In this document: positions 16,207 to 24,699 of the stretch, piece after piece
Layout: every line of letters starts with the position of its first letter
How positions within the stretch are numbered: position 1 is the first letter of the stretch
Origin: a bacterium
Lineage (GTDB): Bacteria > UBP6 > UBA1177
Length of the DNA: 64,000 bases
Assembly (NCBI GenBank): GCA_017963125.1
Contig: JAGCUA010000012.1
Coordinates: 36,845 to 100,844, forward strand
Direction of reading: 5' to 3'
Translations under genes and position numbers: made by a program
The notes under the pieces: generated by a model
What the model saw: only the letters and a program-made list of their open reading frames with translations
Databases searched by the model: none
What the model was told of the DNA's origin: nothing

Positions 16207-17432
16207 ACGATTCAGCTTACATTCCTCTGTATTCGGTGCTCCGGCCCGAAACTTTCGATGAAGTCGTAGGTCAGCAGAATGTAATCAAGTTATTGAAATC
16301 ATTCCTCAAATCAGGTTTTCTGCCGTCAATGGTCTTCTACGGTCCTCCCGGAACGGGAAAAACAACGGTAGCACGTATCGCAGCCGGGCTTTACGGCGCG
16401 AAACTCTATAAATTTTCAGCAGTTACAGACAGTTCGGCCGACATAAAGAAGATACTTTACAAAGACCGGGAATCGGTCTTCGTTGACAAGCAGATCGTCT
16501 TTATAGACGAGATCCACCGCTTCAACAAGGCGCAGCAGGACATTTTCCTGCCGATGATCGAAAACGAAGGTGTTATCTTTATCGGCGCAACTACCGAAAA
16601 TCCGTCGTTTTACGTCAACAACGCCCTTCTCTCGCGTGCCAGAAGCGTCCGTTTTTCGAAGATCTCAGTTTCGGACATCGTCAAAGTGCTGCACCGCGCG
16701 GTCGATTACCTCAAAGCGGAAATCGATGAAGAACTCCTTGAAATAATTGCGAAAGAGGCATCAGGCGACGTGAGGATCGCAGTTTCCATCATGGAAAGCG
16801 CGTTCCACCTGAGCGGAGGCGGCAAAATCACGCGGGAAAACGTGATGGAACTTGTCGAAAACCCGAACCAGTACGATAAAACGGGCGATTTCCACTACCG
16901 CACGATCTCGGCTTTCATCAAAAGTATGAGAGGAAGCGATCCCGATGCAGCGCTCTACTACCTCGTAAAAATGATCGAATCGGGCGACAACCCGCTGTTT
17001 TTGCTTCGCAGAATGATAATTTTCGCTTCCGAAGACGTCGGAAACGCCGATCCGAGGGCGCTTGAGCTTGCAGTCGCGGCACTTCACGCCTTTCAGGCGG
17101 TGGGATACCCCGAAGGAAAGATAATTTTAGCGCACATCGTAAACTACCTCGCAACCGCTCCCAAAAGCAATGCAAGCTATCTGGGACTTCACGCCGCGGA
17201 AGATTATTTCAAGGAAAATCCGACACTTGAGATCCCGAACCACCTTATCAACGACTCCTCTTTCGCTCCCGGCGAAGAAAAAGGGAACTACAAATATCCG
17301 CACGACTACGAAAACCACTGGGTCGACCAGCGCTATTTCCCCGGGGACGTCGAGCCGCCGCAATTCTACAGGATGAAAAACATCGGTTACGAGGCGAAAA
17401 TCAAAGAATATTGGGAAAAAATCAAAAAATAA
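16203..17432 (+). CDS. rarA: Replication-associated recombination protein A (AAA+ ATPase)
   Basis: 409 residues, close to the family's usual length. Walker A is GPPGTGKTT (~46-54), Walker [11 protein letters not shown] (~98-107), sensor 1 GATTENPSF, arginine finger LLSRARS. The C-terminal MgsA tetramerisation region follows ([31 protein letters not shown]). RarA acts at stalled replication forks with SSB and RecQ-type proteins. The start overlaps the upstream gene by 4 bases. Confidence 0.95.
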   Translation: MNDSAYIPLYSVLRPETFDEVVGQQNVIKLLKSFLKSGFLPSMVFYGPPGTGKTTVARIAAGLYGAKLYKFSAVTDSSADIKKILYKDRESVFVDKQIVFIDEIHRFNKAQQDIFLPMIENEGVIFIGATTENPSFYVNNALLSRARSVRFSKISVSDIVKVLHRAVDYLKAEIDEELLEIIAKEASGDVRIAVSIMESAFHLSGGGKITRENVMELVENPNQYDKTGDFHYRTISAFIKSMRGSDPDAALYYLVKMIESGDNPLFLLRRMIIFASEDVGNADPRALELAVAALHAFQAVGYPEGKIILAHIVNYLATAPKSNASYLGLHAAEDYFKENPTLEIPNHLINDSSFAPGEEKGNYKYPHDYENHWVDQRYFPGDVEPPQFYRMKNIGYEAKIKEYWEKIKK

Positions 17433-17436
17433 TTCT

Positions 17437-17464
17437 TTGCCATTTTTCCGTTTTTCCCTATAAT
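17437..17464 (+). promoter_or_regulatory. Promoter of DUF1566 lipoprotein 1
   Basis: TTGCCA (17437-17442), 16-base spacer, TATAAT (17459-17464). About 45 bases around it are almost identical to the promoter at 20435-20462. Confidence 0.65.
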
Positions 17465-17607
17465 TTGCCGTTTTTTGTGAATTTCTTTTGAAAACACAAT
17501 GACGCAGCACAGCACAGCACAATTAAAAAAGCGTAGCCCCGTTTCATTCAAGTCAAGTATTTTTTTCAATATTTTTACACTTTATCAACTTTTTTTGAGG
17601 TGACACA

Positions 17608-20391
17608 ATGAAGAACTTTTTTGTTTCTATCTGCCTTTTTGCGGCTTTGATTTTCGTCGTCAGCTGCGGCGGCGGAAGCTCCAAAGAGAGCGACAACACC
17701 GACACAGGCGAGACTGTGACAGACGAAGATTCTGTCGACACTGAACCGACGGGTGACACTGAACCAACTGGTGACACCGAACCGTCAGGCGACACCGAGC
17801 CTGACAACCCCGATTCGGATGATCCTGACACGACTCCGGAACCAAAACCCGACGACGATGCAGATTCTACACCAGGCCCCAAACCGGATGATGATGCGGA
17901 CACCGCTGCGGAAGAAAATGACGATGATGCGGACACTATTACCGAGATGACAGAAGAGAAATGTGCTGCTTTGGGCGGAACATTTAACGAAGACGGCACC
18001 TGCACGAGGATCAAAGAGTGCGATCCTATACCTGACGCAGCCATAAACACAGTGTGGATCGGGGACTCTTCCTACACCCAGACTTATACCAACGGTCAAT
18101 GGACGCCTGTCTATCCTACGCAGTTTTCAGGCACTCACATAGCATGCCACTATGACTGTGCTGACGGATATATCTATGATGGCAGCACCAACTACTCCTG
18201 CGTAAATCCGTGCGACAACGATCCTTGCGCAGGGATCGAACATGCAACAGGCGAATGCACAGCAATTGAGGCAACCAGATTCGAATGCGGCTGCGATGAT
18301 GGCTATGCATGGGCTTTTGATGAAGGGAACAGCGCAAACAGCAAATGCGAAAAGACCAAGCTGACAATGTGCAATGAAGCAGGCGGTGATTGGAACTACG
18401 ACAACACTTGCAAAAGACAGACAAACTGTGCCGACAAACCTGAAAATAGCGTATGGAACGGTAATTCTTACTTCACCCAGACTTACTCATACACCGATGC
18501 TGCCTGGAGTGCCGAGATCTCCACAGAATACAGCGAAACTGCAGGTGTATGCCACTTCAAATGCGCTGAAGACTATCTTTGGGACAGCGACACCAGCACT
18601 TGCGTCGAAAATCCGTGCAACAGTGATCCTTGCGAGGAGATCGCGGGATTCGAAACGACCTGCATTGTGCTGAGCTCAACAGAACGATACTGCGTTCACA
18701 CAGATTCAGTCACCGAGCTGACCTGGTCGGACAAATCGGAAAACCCGATGAACTTGAGTGCTGCAGATTCATATTGCGAAGATCTGGATGAAGGCGGTTT
18801 CGATGACTGGTATCTGCCGAATATCAACGAGCTCAGATCACTCATTCAGGATTGCGCAGGCTCTGTTTCCGGCGGCATTTGCGGTGTTATAGAGCCGGGA
18901 TGTCTCTCCACAAACGAAGCGTGTTATTCATGGTCGAACTGCAGTTCATGCACTTCCGATGCAACCGGAGGTCACAGCAAATTTTCCGACACTGACTCGA
19001 TTTGGTCTTCATCTGCCATAGACTCGACCTACGTTTGGTTCGTTGGTTTTACAAACGGAAAAGTGGACATGTACAACAAGAACACAGGCTCTTACTTCGT
19101 CCGCTGCGTGAGAAGCGACGGCTCTCAGGCTGCCGACTGCACCGCTGTCGGAGGAGCATGGAACGGAAGCACCTGCACAAGAACAGTTGCATGCGCCGGA
19201 AAACCGGGTCACTCTGTATGGAACGGAGAGACGGCTTATACTGCAACATATTCTGAAGGCTCATGGAGTGACGCTGTCACAGCCGAATACAGCGAAACGG
19301 CAGGTGCATGCCACTTCAAATGCGCGGATGACTATCTTTGGGATGACGACACCAGCACTTGCGTCGAAAATCCGTGCAACAGTGATCCTTGCGAGGAAAT
19401 TACAGGTTTCGACACAACCTGCAAAATGTTGGGCACGACGGATTTCTACTGCCTCTACAAAGATACGACCACTGGTCTCATCTGGTCGGAGATAGCGGAA
19501 GACAAGATGAAGTTTAGGAATAGCAGTGATCCAGAGAATATAACTTATCCTGCACGGGATTACTGCGAAAACCTGGCTGAAGGCGGTCTTGAAGACTGGC
19601 ATTTGCCGACAATCGATGAGTTGAGATCTCTAATTAAAGACTGCGGCACCTCTGTTCTTGGCGGTGCTTGCCCTATCAGCGATCCGGATTATTTATCATA
19701 CAATAGTAGTGATGTGTCTACCTGTCGGTGCGAAGAAGATACCAGCGGAAAATACAGCAAATTCGGAGAAGCTGATCCCTTCTGGGCATTCTGGTCATCA
19801 TCTGCCCGCTCAGACTCCACACAACACGCTTGGTTTGTCAATTTCAAAAGAGGTTCGGTATCCATGACATATGATGATAATAACCTCTACATCCGCTGCG
19901 CAAGATGCGAAAACGGTTATTTCTGGAACGGAACTGTTTGTCAGGCGCTTCCTGAATGCAGTTCATCGAACACCGGCCCCTGCTTTGATTCAACAAGCAA
20001 GCTCACATGGTCTGCGAAAGCTGATAATCAACTGAATTTTGCAAATGCCCAGACACATTGCGAAAATTTGACCGATAAGGGTTATACCGACTGGAGACTG
20101 CCTACGATCAGCGAACTCAGAACACTAATCACTTGTTCCCTAACTACTACTAGCGGGGAATGCGGAGTTACAGACAACTGCCTCTCTTACAGCGAATGCT
20201 ATAATAGTGCATGTGATGGTTGTCCTAACAATCCAAACAACGGATACAGCAAATTCGGTGAGATAGGATGGTTCATGTCTTCCTCTATCAACTCAGACAA
20301 TTCCGACAATAGTTGGTTCATTAATTTTAACTATGGAAGACCAATGCAATCTGCTAAGACCAATTCACGCGTTATCCGCTGCGTAAGGTAG
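17608..20391 (+). CDS. Lipoprotein with three DUF1566 (Lcl C-terminal) domains
   Basis: 927 residues; GAGGTG lies 6 bases before the ATG. Lipobox VVSC, then a long acidic Thr/Pro/Glu stalk with repeats of GDTEPT. Cys-rich segments with EGF-like spacing (NPCDNDPCAGIEHATGEC...) precede three DUF1566 domains, each marked by a Trp-Ser start (LTWSDK, LIWSEI, LTWSAK), GxxDWxLPxxxELRxLI and a final (V/I)RC(V/A)R. DUF1566 domains are C-type-lectin-like and are presumed to bind surface ligands. Domains 1 and 2 come with near-identical preceding blocks (ETAGxCHFKCA.DYLWD), evidence of internal duplication. Exposed at the cell surface by inference. Confidence 0.85.
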   Translation: MKNFFVSICLFAALIFVVSCGGGSSKESDNTDTGETVTDEDSVDTEPTGDTEPTGDTEPSGDTEPDNPDSDDPDTTPEPKPDDDADSTPGPKPDDDADTAAEENDDDADTITEMTEEKCAALGGTFNEDGTCTRIKECDPIPDAAINTVWIGDSSYTQTYTNGQWTPVYPTQFSGTHIACHYDCADGYIYDGSTNYSCVNPCDNDPCAGIEHATGECTAIEATRFECGCDDGYAWAFDEGNSANSKCEKTKLTMCNEAGGDWNYDNTCKRQTNCADKPENSVWNGNSYFTQTYSYTDAAWSAEISTEYSETAGVCHFKCAEDYLWDSDTSTCVENPCNSDPCEEIAGFETTCIVLSSTERYCVHTDSVTELTWSDKSENPMNLSAADSYCEDLDEGGFDDWYLPNINELRSLIQDCAGSVSGGICGVIEPGCLSTNEACYSWSNCSSCTSDATGGHSKFSDTDSIWSSSAIDSTYVWFVGFTNGKVDMYNKNTGSYFVRCVRSDGSQAADCTAVGGAWNGSTCTRTVACAGKPGHSVWNGETAYTATYSEGSWSDAVTAEYSETAGACHFKCADDYLWDDDTSTCVENPCNSDPCEEITGFDTTCKMLGTTDFYCLYKDTTTGLIWSEIAEDKMKFRNSSDPENITYPARDYCENLAEGGLEDWHLPTIDELRSLIKDCGTSVLGGACPISDPDYLSYNSSDVSTCRCEEDTSGKYSKFGEADPFWAFWSSSARSDSTQHAWFVNFKRGSVSMTYDDNNLYIRCARCENGYFWNGTVCQALPECSSSNTGPCFDSTSKLTWSAKADNQLNFANAQTHCENLTDKGYTDWRLPTISELRTLITCSLTTTSGECGVTDNCLSYSECYNSACDGCPNNPNNGYSKFGEIGWFMSSSINSDNSDNSWFINFNYGRPMQSAKTNSRVIRCVR

Positions 20392-20434
20392 TGGTTCGAC
20401 AAACAATCAAAAACAAGAAAACTTCCATAATTCT

Positions 20435-20462
20435 TTGCCATTTTTCAGTTTTTCTCTATAAT
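20435..20462 (+). promoter_or_regulatory. Promoter of DUF1566 lipoprotein 2
   Basis: TTGCCA (20435-20440), 16-base spacer, TATAAT (20457-20462), 25 bases before the ATG at 20487. Nearly the same sequence as the promoter of the previous gene. Confidence 0.65.
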
Positions 20463-20486
20463 TTTGCGGTTTTTAAGGAGGACAAA

Positions 20487-22010
20487 ATGAAAAAATTTCT
20501 GGCAGTTTTCACGATTTTCGCAGTTTTGATGTTTATTGTCAGCTGCGGCAGCAATTCAAAAACCAATGACACAACCGGCACCGGTGAGACTGTGACTGAC
20601 GAAGACTCAGTCGACACTGATCAAACGGACACTGAACAGACGGAAAATACTGATTATGACACACATGACACCAATGAGACTGATACAACTCCTGACAATG
20701 ATGAAGATACGGCTCAGGAAGATAACGATGAGGATGATGATACACCTGCTGAACCTACGCCCGACGACGATGCCGATTCAACTGCTGAACTGACACCGGA
20801 TGACGATGCGGCTTCTTTGTCAGAAAATGATGAAGATTCAACGGATTCAGAACAAAATGACAGTGATACTGAAACTGATGAAAATCCCTGTGATCCGAAT
20901 CCGTGCACTATCGTTGAAAATTCAACAAATGAGTGCATCAAAATGATCGAAACCGCCATACAATACAACTACGAAGAAAATGCCTTTGAAACAGTAATAA
21001 CCGACACCTACTACAAATGCGGATGCAAAACCGGATACTCATGGAGCGGCTCTACATGCAAATCAAAGCCAGTAAGCAATTCGATGTCAATCGGCAACAT
21101 CTGCACAGGTCAGGATCGCTGCTTCACTGAAACTGAAGAGTTTTCATGCTCAGATTACTCAGAAGAATTTGAAGATTTTTTCGGGCAGGATGCGCAGTAT
21201 GCTGAAGCTGAATTCTGTTTTCCGCATAACTTTTCGATCAACACTAATGATTCAGAGGAAAACGATGATGACACTGTTATTGACAACAATACCGGGCTTG
21301 AATGGCAGCGGGCAATGCCGAGTGAAATTTTCAACTGGGACGACGCTGTTTCATACTGCAACAATCTTACATACGCAGGACATTCCGACTGGCGTCTGCC
21401 GAGCCCGACGGAACTTCACACTATTTCAGACCTCGGAAGACACACACCAGCCTTTGACACAAGGTATTTTTCAAGCATAACGTCTTATTCCAGAAGTTTG
21501 TGGACTTCACAGGAAAGTAAAGCTGATACCGATACCGACAAGGCCTATTCCGTAAGTTATTACGACTCATCGTCTCCATTGATAGCAAAAACCTATGAAC
21601 TCTATGTGATGTGTGTCCGCGGCAATGAACTGCCGACAGCCTCATTCACGACTCAAACAATAAGCGAAGACATTGTTGTCATCGATTCAGCTACAAACTT
21701 GATGTGGCAAAAAACTTATGAAACAAATAAAACTTGGCACTTGGCTCTTCAATATTGTGAAAATCTGATTTATGCAGGCTATTCAGACTGGCGTTTGCCC
21801 AACAGAAATGAACTTGAATCGCTTCTTGACTATGATAAATCCGCAGCACCGTATTCAGACTTCCCCGATATGCCCGGAGAGTGGTTCTGGTCTTCCTCCA
21901 ACATCATTAATAATTCCGCCCACGCATGGTTCTTAAATTTTACAAGAGGTCGTCCTGATCAGAACTTCAAGACCGCAAGCAGCAATGTCAGGTGTGTGAG
22001 AAATCATTAA
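20487..22010 (+). CDS. Lipoprotein with two DUF1566 domains
   Basis: 507 residues. The ATG at 20487 follows AAGGAGG; the longer frame back to 20391 would include the promoter. Lipobox FIVSC, then TGETVTDEDSVDT, almost the same as in the previous gene, and a very acidic stalk. One EGF-like Cys block (NPCDPNPCTIVENSTNEC) and two DUF1566 domains follow (GLEWQRAMP ... HSDWRLPSPTEL; NLMWQKTYE ... YSDWRLPNRNELESLL ... NVRCVRNH). A smaller paralog of the 17608 gene. Confidence 0.83.
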   Translation: MKKFLAVFTIFAVLMFIVSCGSNSKTNDTTGTGETVTDEDSVDTDQTDTEQTENTDYDTHDTNETDTTPDNDEDTAQEDNDEDDDTPAEPTPDDDADSTAELTPDDDAASLSENDEDSTDSEQNDSDTETDENPCDPNPCTIVENSTNECIKMIETAIQYNYEENAFETVITDTYYKCGCKTGYSWSGSTCKSKPVSNSMSIGNICTGQDRCFTETEEFSCSDYSEEFEDFFGQDAQYAEAEFCFPHNFSINTNDSEENDDDTVIDNNTGLEWQRAMPSEIFNWDDAVSYCNNLTYAGHSDWRLPSPTELHTISDLGRHTPAFDTRYFSSITSYSRSLWTSQESKADTDTDKAYSVSYYDSSSPLIAKTYELYVMCVRGNELPTASFTTQTISEDIVVIDSATNLMWQKTYETNKTWHLALQYCENLIYAGYSDWRLPNRNELESLLDYDKSAAPYSDFPDMPGEWFWSSSNIINNSAHAWFLNFTRGRPDQNFKTASSNVRCVRNH

Positions 22011-22024
22011 AAATCCGAAAATAT

Positions 22025-22052
22025 TTGAGTTATTCTCAAAAAGTGCCAAAAT
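22025..22052 (+). promoter_or_regulatory. Possible promoter of the leuC-type gene
   Basis: TTGAGT (22025-22030), 16-base spacer, CAAAAT (22047-22052); a weak -10 box. Confidence 0.3.
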
Positions 22053-22092
22053 CCGCCGATTTTTAGGTTTTTGTTCAATTACGAGGTGAAAA

Positions 22093-23349
22093 ATGGGACA
22101 GACTTTTGCTGAGAAGATTTTTTCGAAAATGGCGGGAAGACCGGTCGTTCCGGGAACTATCCTGACTATCAGACCGGACCACGTTCTTACGCATGACAAC
22201 AGCGCGGCGATCTATTCCACCTTCAAGAAAATGGGTGGAAAAAAGGTCGATGATCCGAATCAGATCCTGATAATTCTTGACCACATCGTACCGGCTGCAA
22301 ACGAAAAGGCGGCAACGAACCACCAGACTGTAAGACAGTTCGTCAAAGAACAGGGAATAAAAAATTTCTACGACTGCGGACGCGGAATCTGCCATCAGGT
22401 AACGGTTGAAGAAGGTTTCGCGCTTCCCGGCAAATTCATCGTCGGAAGCGACTCCCACACTGTAACTTACGGCGCTCTCGGCGCATTCTCGACCGGTATC
22501 GGCAGAAGCGAATCGGCAGGGATCTGGGCAACAGGCGAAATCTGGCTCAAAGTTCCCGAATCGATGAAGATCGTCCTCAAAGGAAAACCGAAACCCTACG
22601 TTTCGTCGAAAGACGTCCTTCTTCACATTGCAGGACTTATCAAAGTTGACGGTGCACTTTACAAAAGCGTAGAATTTTCAGGCGATTACATTGAAAATAT
22701 CGAACTTGCCGACAGGCTTGTTTTCACCAATATGTCAGTCGAGATCGGCGCAAAAAACGGATACATGGCTCCCGACGAGAAAGTTTTCAGCTTCCTCGAA
22801 AAACACGGGATCCCGCGTGACGCCTACACTCCGATCTATCCGGACGCCGATGCCGAATACGCAGAAACTCTCGAAATCGACGTTTCCGAAATCGAGCCGA
22901 TGGTCGCGATGCCGCACACTGTCGACAACGTAAACAAAGTCAGCAATATGCACGATGTCAAAGTCAATCAGGTCCTCATCGGAACATGCACGAACGGCAG
23001 AATAGAAGACCTGAGGATCGCCGCTGAAATTCTCAAAGGAAAACATGTCGCGAAAGAAACGAGACTTCTCGTTCTTCCTGCAAGCTCGGATATTTACCTC
23101 AAGGCAATGGAAGAAGGACTTTTCAAAATTTTCGTCGAAGCGGGCGGAATAATCCTGAACCCCGGCTGCGGACCGTGCCTCGGCGCGCATGAAGGCATCA
23201 TGGCTCCAGGCGAAATCACCGTCAGCACCGCAAACAGAAATTTCAAAGGAAGAATGGGCTGCAACCAGTCCGAAATCTACCTCGCAAGCCCGGCAACAGC
23301 CGCTGCGACCGCGATAAAAGGCTTCATCTGCTCCCCGACAGACCTTTAA
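22093..23349 (+). CDS. leuC: 3-isopropylmalate dehydratase large subunit family protein
   Basis: 418 residues, the length of the archaeal/bacterial type-2 LeuC and homoaconitase group rather than the ~465-residue proteobacterial LeuC. The 4Fe-4S ligands are Cys299 (GTCTNGR), Cys359 and Cys362 (NPGCGPCLG). DHIVPAANEKAATNH, GSDSHTVTYGALGAF and NRNFKGRMG are family signatures. It isomerises 2- to 3-isopropylmalate in leucine synthesis, or a related acid such as citramalate-derived methylmalate. The small subunit (leuD) is not adjacent, so the substrate is not settled by context. Confidence 0.85.
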   Translation: MGQTFAEKIFSKMAGRPVVPGTILTIRPDHVLTHDNSAAIYSTFKKMGGKKVDDPNQILIILDHIVPAANEKAATNHQTVRQFVKEQGIKNFYDCGRGICHQVTVEEGFALPGKFIVGSDSHTVTYGALGAFSTGIGRSESAGIWATGEIWLKVPESMKIVLKGKPKPYVSSKDVLLHIAGLIKVDGALYKSVEFSGDYIENIELADRLVFTNMSVEIGAKNGYMAPDEKVFSFLEKHGIPRDAYTPIYPDADAEYAETLEIDVSEIEPMVAMPHTVDNVNKVSNMHDVKVNQVLIGTCTNGRIEDLRIAAEILKGKHVAKETRLLVLPASSDIYLKAMEEGLFKIFVEAGGIILNPGCGPCLGAHEGIMAPGEITVSTANRNFKGRMGCNQSEIYLASPATAAATAIKGFICSPTDL

Positions 23350-23376
23350 TTTTTAACTTTAATGGAGTTATAAATC

Positions 23377-24585
23377 ATGAGCGAAATCATCCTTTCTAAC
23401 AGAGTTTTGAACATGACCGAATCAGCCACTCTGGCTATGACAAACAAAAGCCGCGAACTTAAAGCGCAGGGCATCGATGTCATCAGCCTGAGCATCGGTG
23501 AACCCGACTTCAATACACCAGTATCGGCAAAACAGGCAGCTATCGACGCTATCAACAACAATGATACGCACTATCCGCCCGTTCCAGGCACACCGGCACT
23601 GCGCAAAGCAATCGCCGCAAAACTGAAACGCGACAATGGTCTCGACTATAAAGAAACCGAAATCCTTGTTTCGAACGGCGCGAAACAGGCAATCAACAAC
23701 ACGCTGCAGGCAATACTCAACGACGGCGACGAAGTCATCATCCCCGCTCCGTTCTGGGTATCCTATCCTGAAATGGTAAAACTGAGCGGCGGCGTTCCGG
23801 TCATCGTCAAGAGCGATATGGCCCACGACTTCAAAATAACCGCAGAGGATCTTGAGAAAGCCATCACCACGAAGACAAAAGCCCTGCTCTTCAACACGCC
23901 GTGCAACCCGAGCGGCAGCGTTTTCACAAAGGCTGAACTTTCGGCTATTGCCGAAGTGCTGAAAAAATATCCGAATATCATCGTTATTTCCGACGAAATC
24001 TATGAGTTCATCCAGTACGAGCACAAACACGAGAGCATGGGTCAGTTCGACTTCCTGAAGGATCGTCTCGTCATCGTCAACGGCGTTGCGAAAGGTTATG
24101 CAATGACCGGCTGGAGAATCGGATATATCGCAGCTCCGGAGGCTATCGTCAAAGCTGCCAACAAGATCCAGGGACAGATCACTTCCGGTATCTGCACGAT
24201 CGCACAGGCAGCGGCAGTTAAGGCTCTTGAGCTTTGCCCTGAGAACTCTGAAGAGATCAGAAACATGATGAAGGCTTTCCGCGAGCGCCGCGACACCGTC
24301 GTTAAGATGATGAACGAAATTCCCGGCGTAAAATGCAACACCCCGGCAGGCGCATTCTATGTCTTCCCCGATATGAAGTATTATTTCGGCAAAACCGACG
24401 GCGAGACCGTCATCAAAGGCAGCGACGACCTCTGCATGTGGCTGCTTTACAACGCTCATGTAGCATGCGTAGCCGGAGAATCCTTCGGTAACGGCGACTG
24501 CATCCGCATCTCCTACGCGACCTCGCTGGACAAACTGGTCGAAGCAATAAGAAGAATCAAAGAAGCACTGACTAAGCTTCATTAA
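23377..24585 (+). CDS. Pyridoxal phosphate-dependent aminotransferase (aspartate aminotransferase type)
   Basis: 402 residues, class I/II fold. The Schiff-base lysine is Lys239 in NGVAKGYAMTGWRIGY. SIGEPDFNTP near the N-terminus, NTPCNPSG (PLP-binding Asn) and SDEIYEF (Asp/Tyr) and RISYATS (carboxylate Arg) are all present. These fit the subgroup I-gamma aspartate/prephenate aminotransferases. GGAGTT lies 8 bases before the ATG and the gene starts 27 bases after leuC, so the two may be an operon. Confidence 0.9.
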   Translation: MSEIILSNRVLNMTESATLAMTNKSRELKAQGIDVISLSIGEPDFNTPVSAKQAAIDAINNNDTHYPPVPGTPALRKAIAAKLKRDNGLDYKETEILVSNGAKQAINNTLQAILNDGDEVIIPAPFWVSYPEMVKLSGGVPVIVKSDMAHDFKITAEDLEKAITTKTKALLFNTPCNPSGSVFTKAELSAIAEVLKKYPNIIVISDEIYEFIQYEHKHESMGQFDFLKDRLVIVNGVAKGYAMTGWRIGYIAAPEAIVKAANKIQGQITSGICTIAQAAAVKALELCPENSEEIRNMMKAFRERRDTVVKMMNEIPGVKCNTPAGAFYVFPDMKYYFGKTDGETVIKGSDDLCMWLLYNAHVACVAGESFGNGDCIRISYATSLDKLVEAIRRIKEALTKLH

Positions 24586-24639
24586 TTTCATTTTTTTTCA
24601 TATTTTCTCTTTTTATCTGCAAAAAAAGTCCCTTTAAGT

Positions 24640-24667
24640 TTGCATTTTGCTTATATATCAATATATT
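24640..24667 (+). promoter_or_regulatory. Promoter of the EEQKPAEQPAP-repeat envelope gene
   Basis: TTGCAT (24640-24645), 16-base spacer, TATATT (24662-24667); the same boxes and spacing as the tRNA promoter at 42864. Confidence 0.55.
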
Positions 24668-24699
24668 TTAGGCGTTTGTTTGCTTAAACGGAGAAAAGC

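Noticed and set aside
17500..17525. CAGCACAGCACAGCAC short tandem repeat before the DUF1566 gene
   Set aside because: Only three and a half units; no evidence for a functional role.
23422..24591. 389-residue open frame antisense to the aminotransferase gene
   Set aside because: It mirrors the codon pattern of the sense gene, has no ribosome site and no recognisable domain; the sense protein has every catalytic residue.
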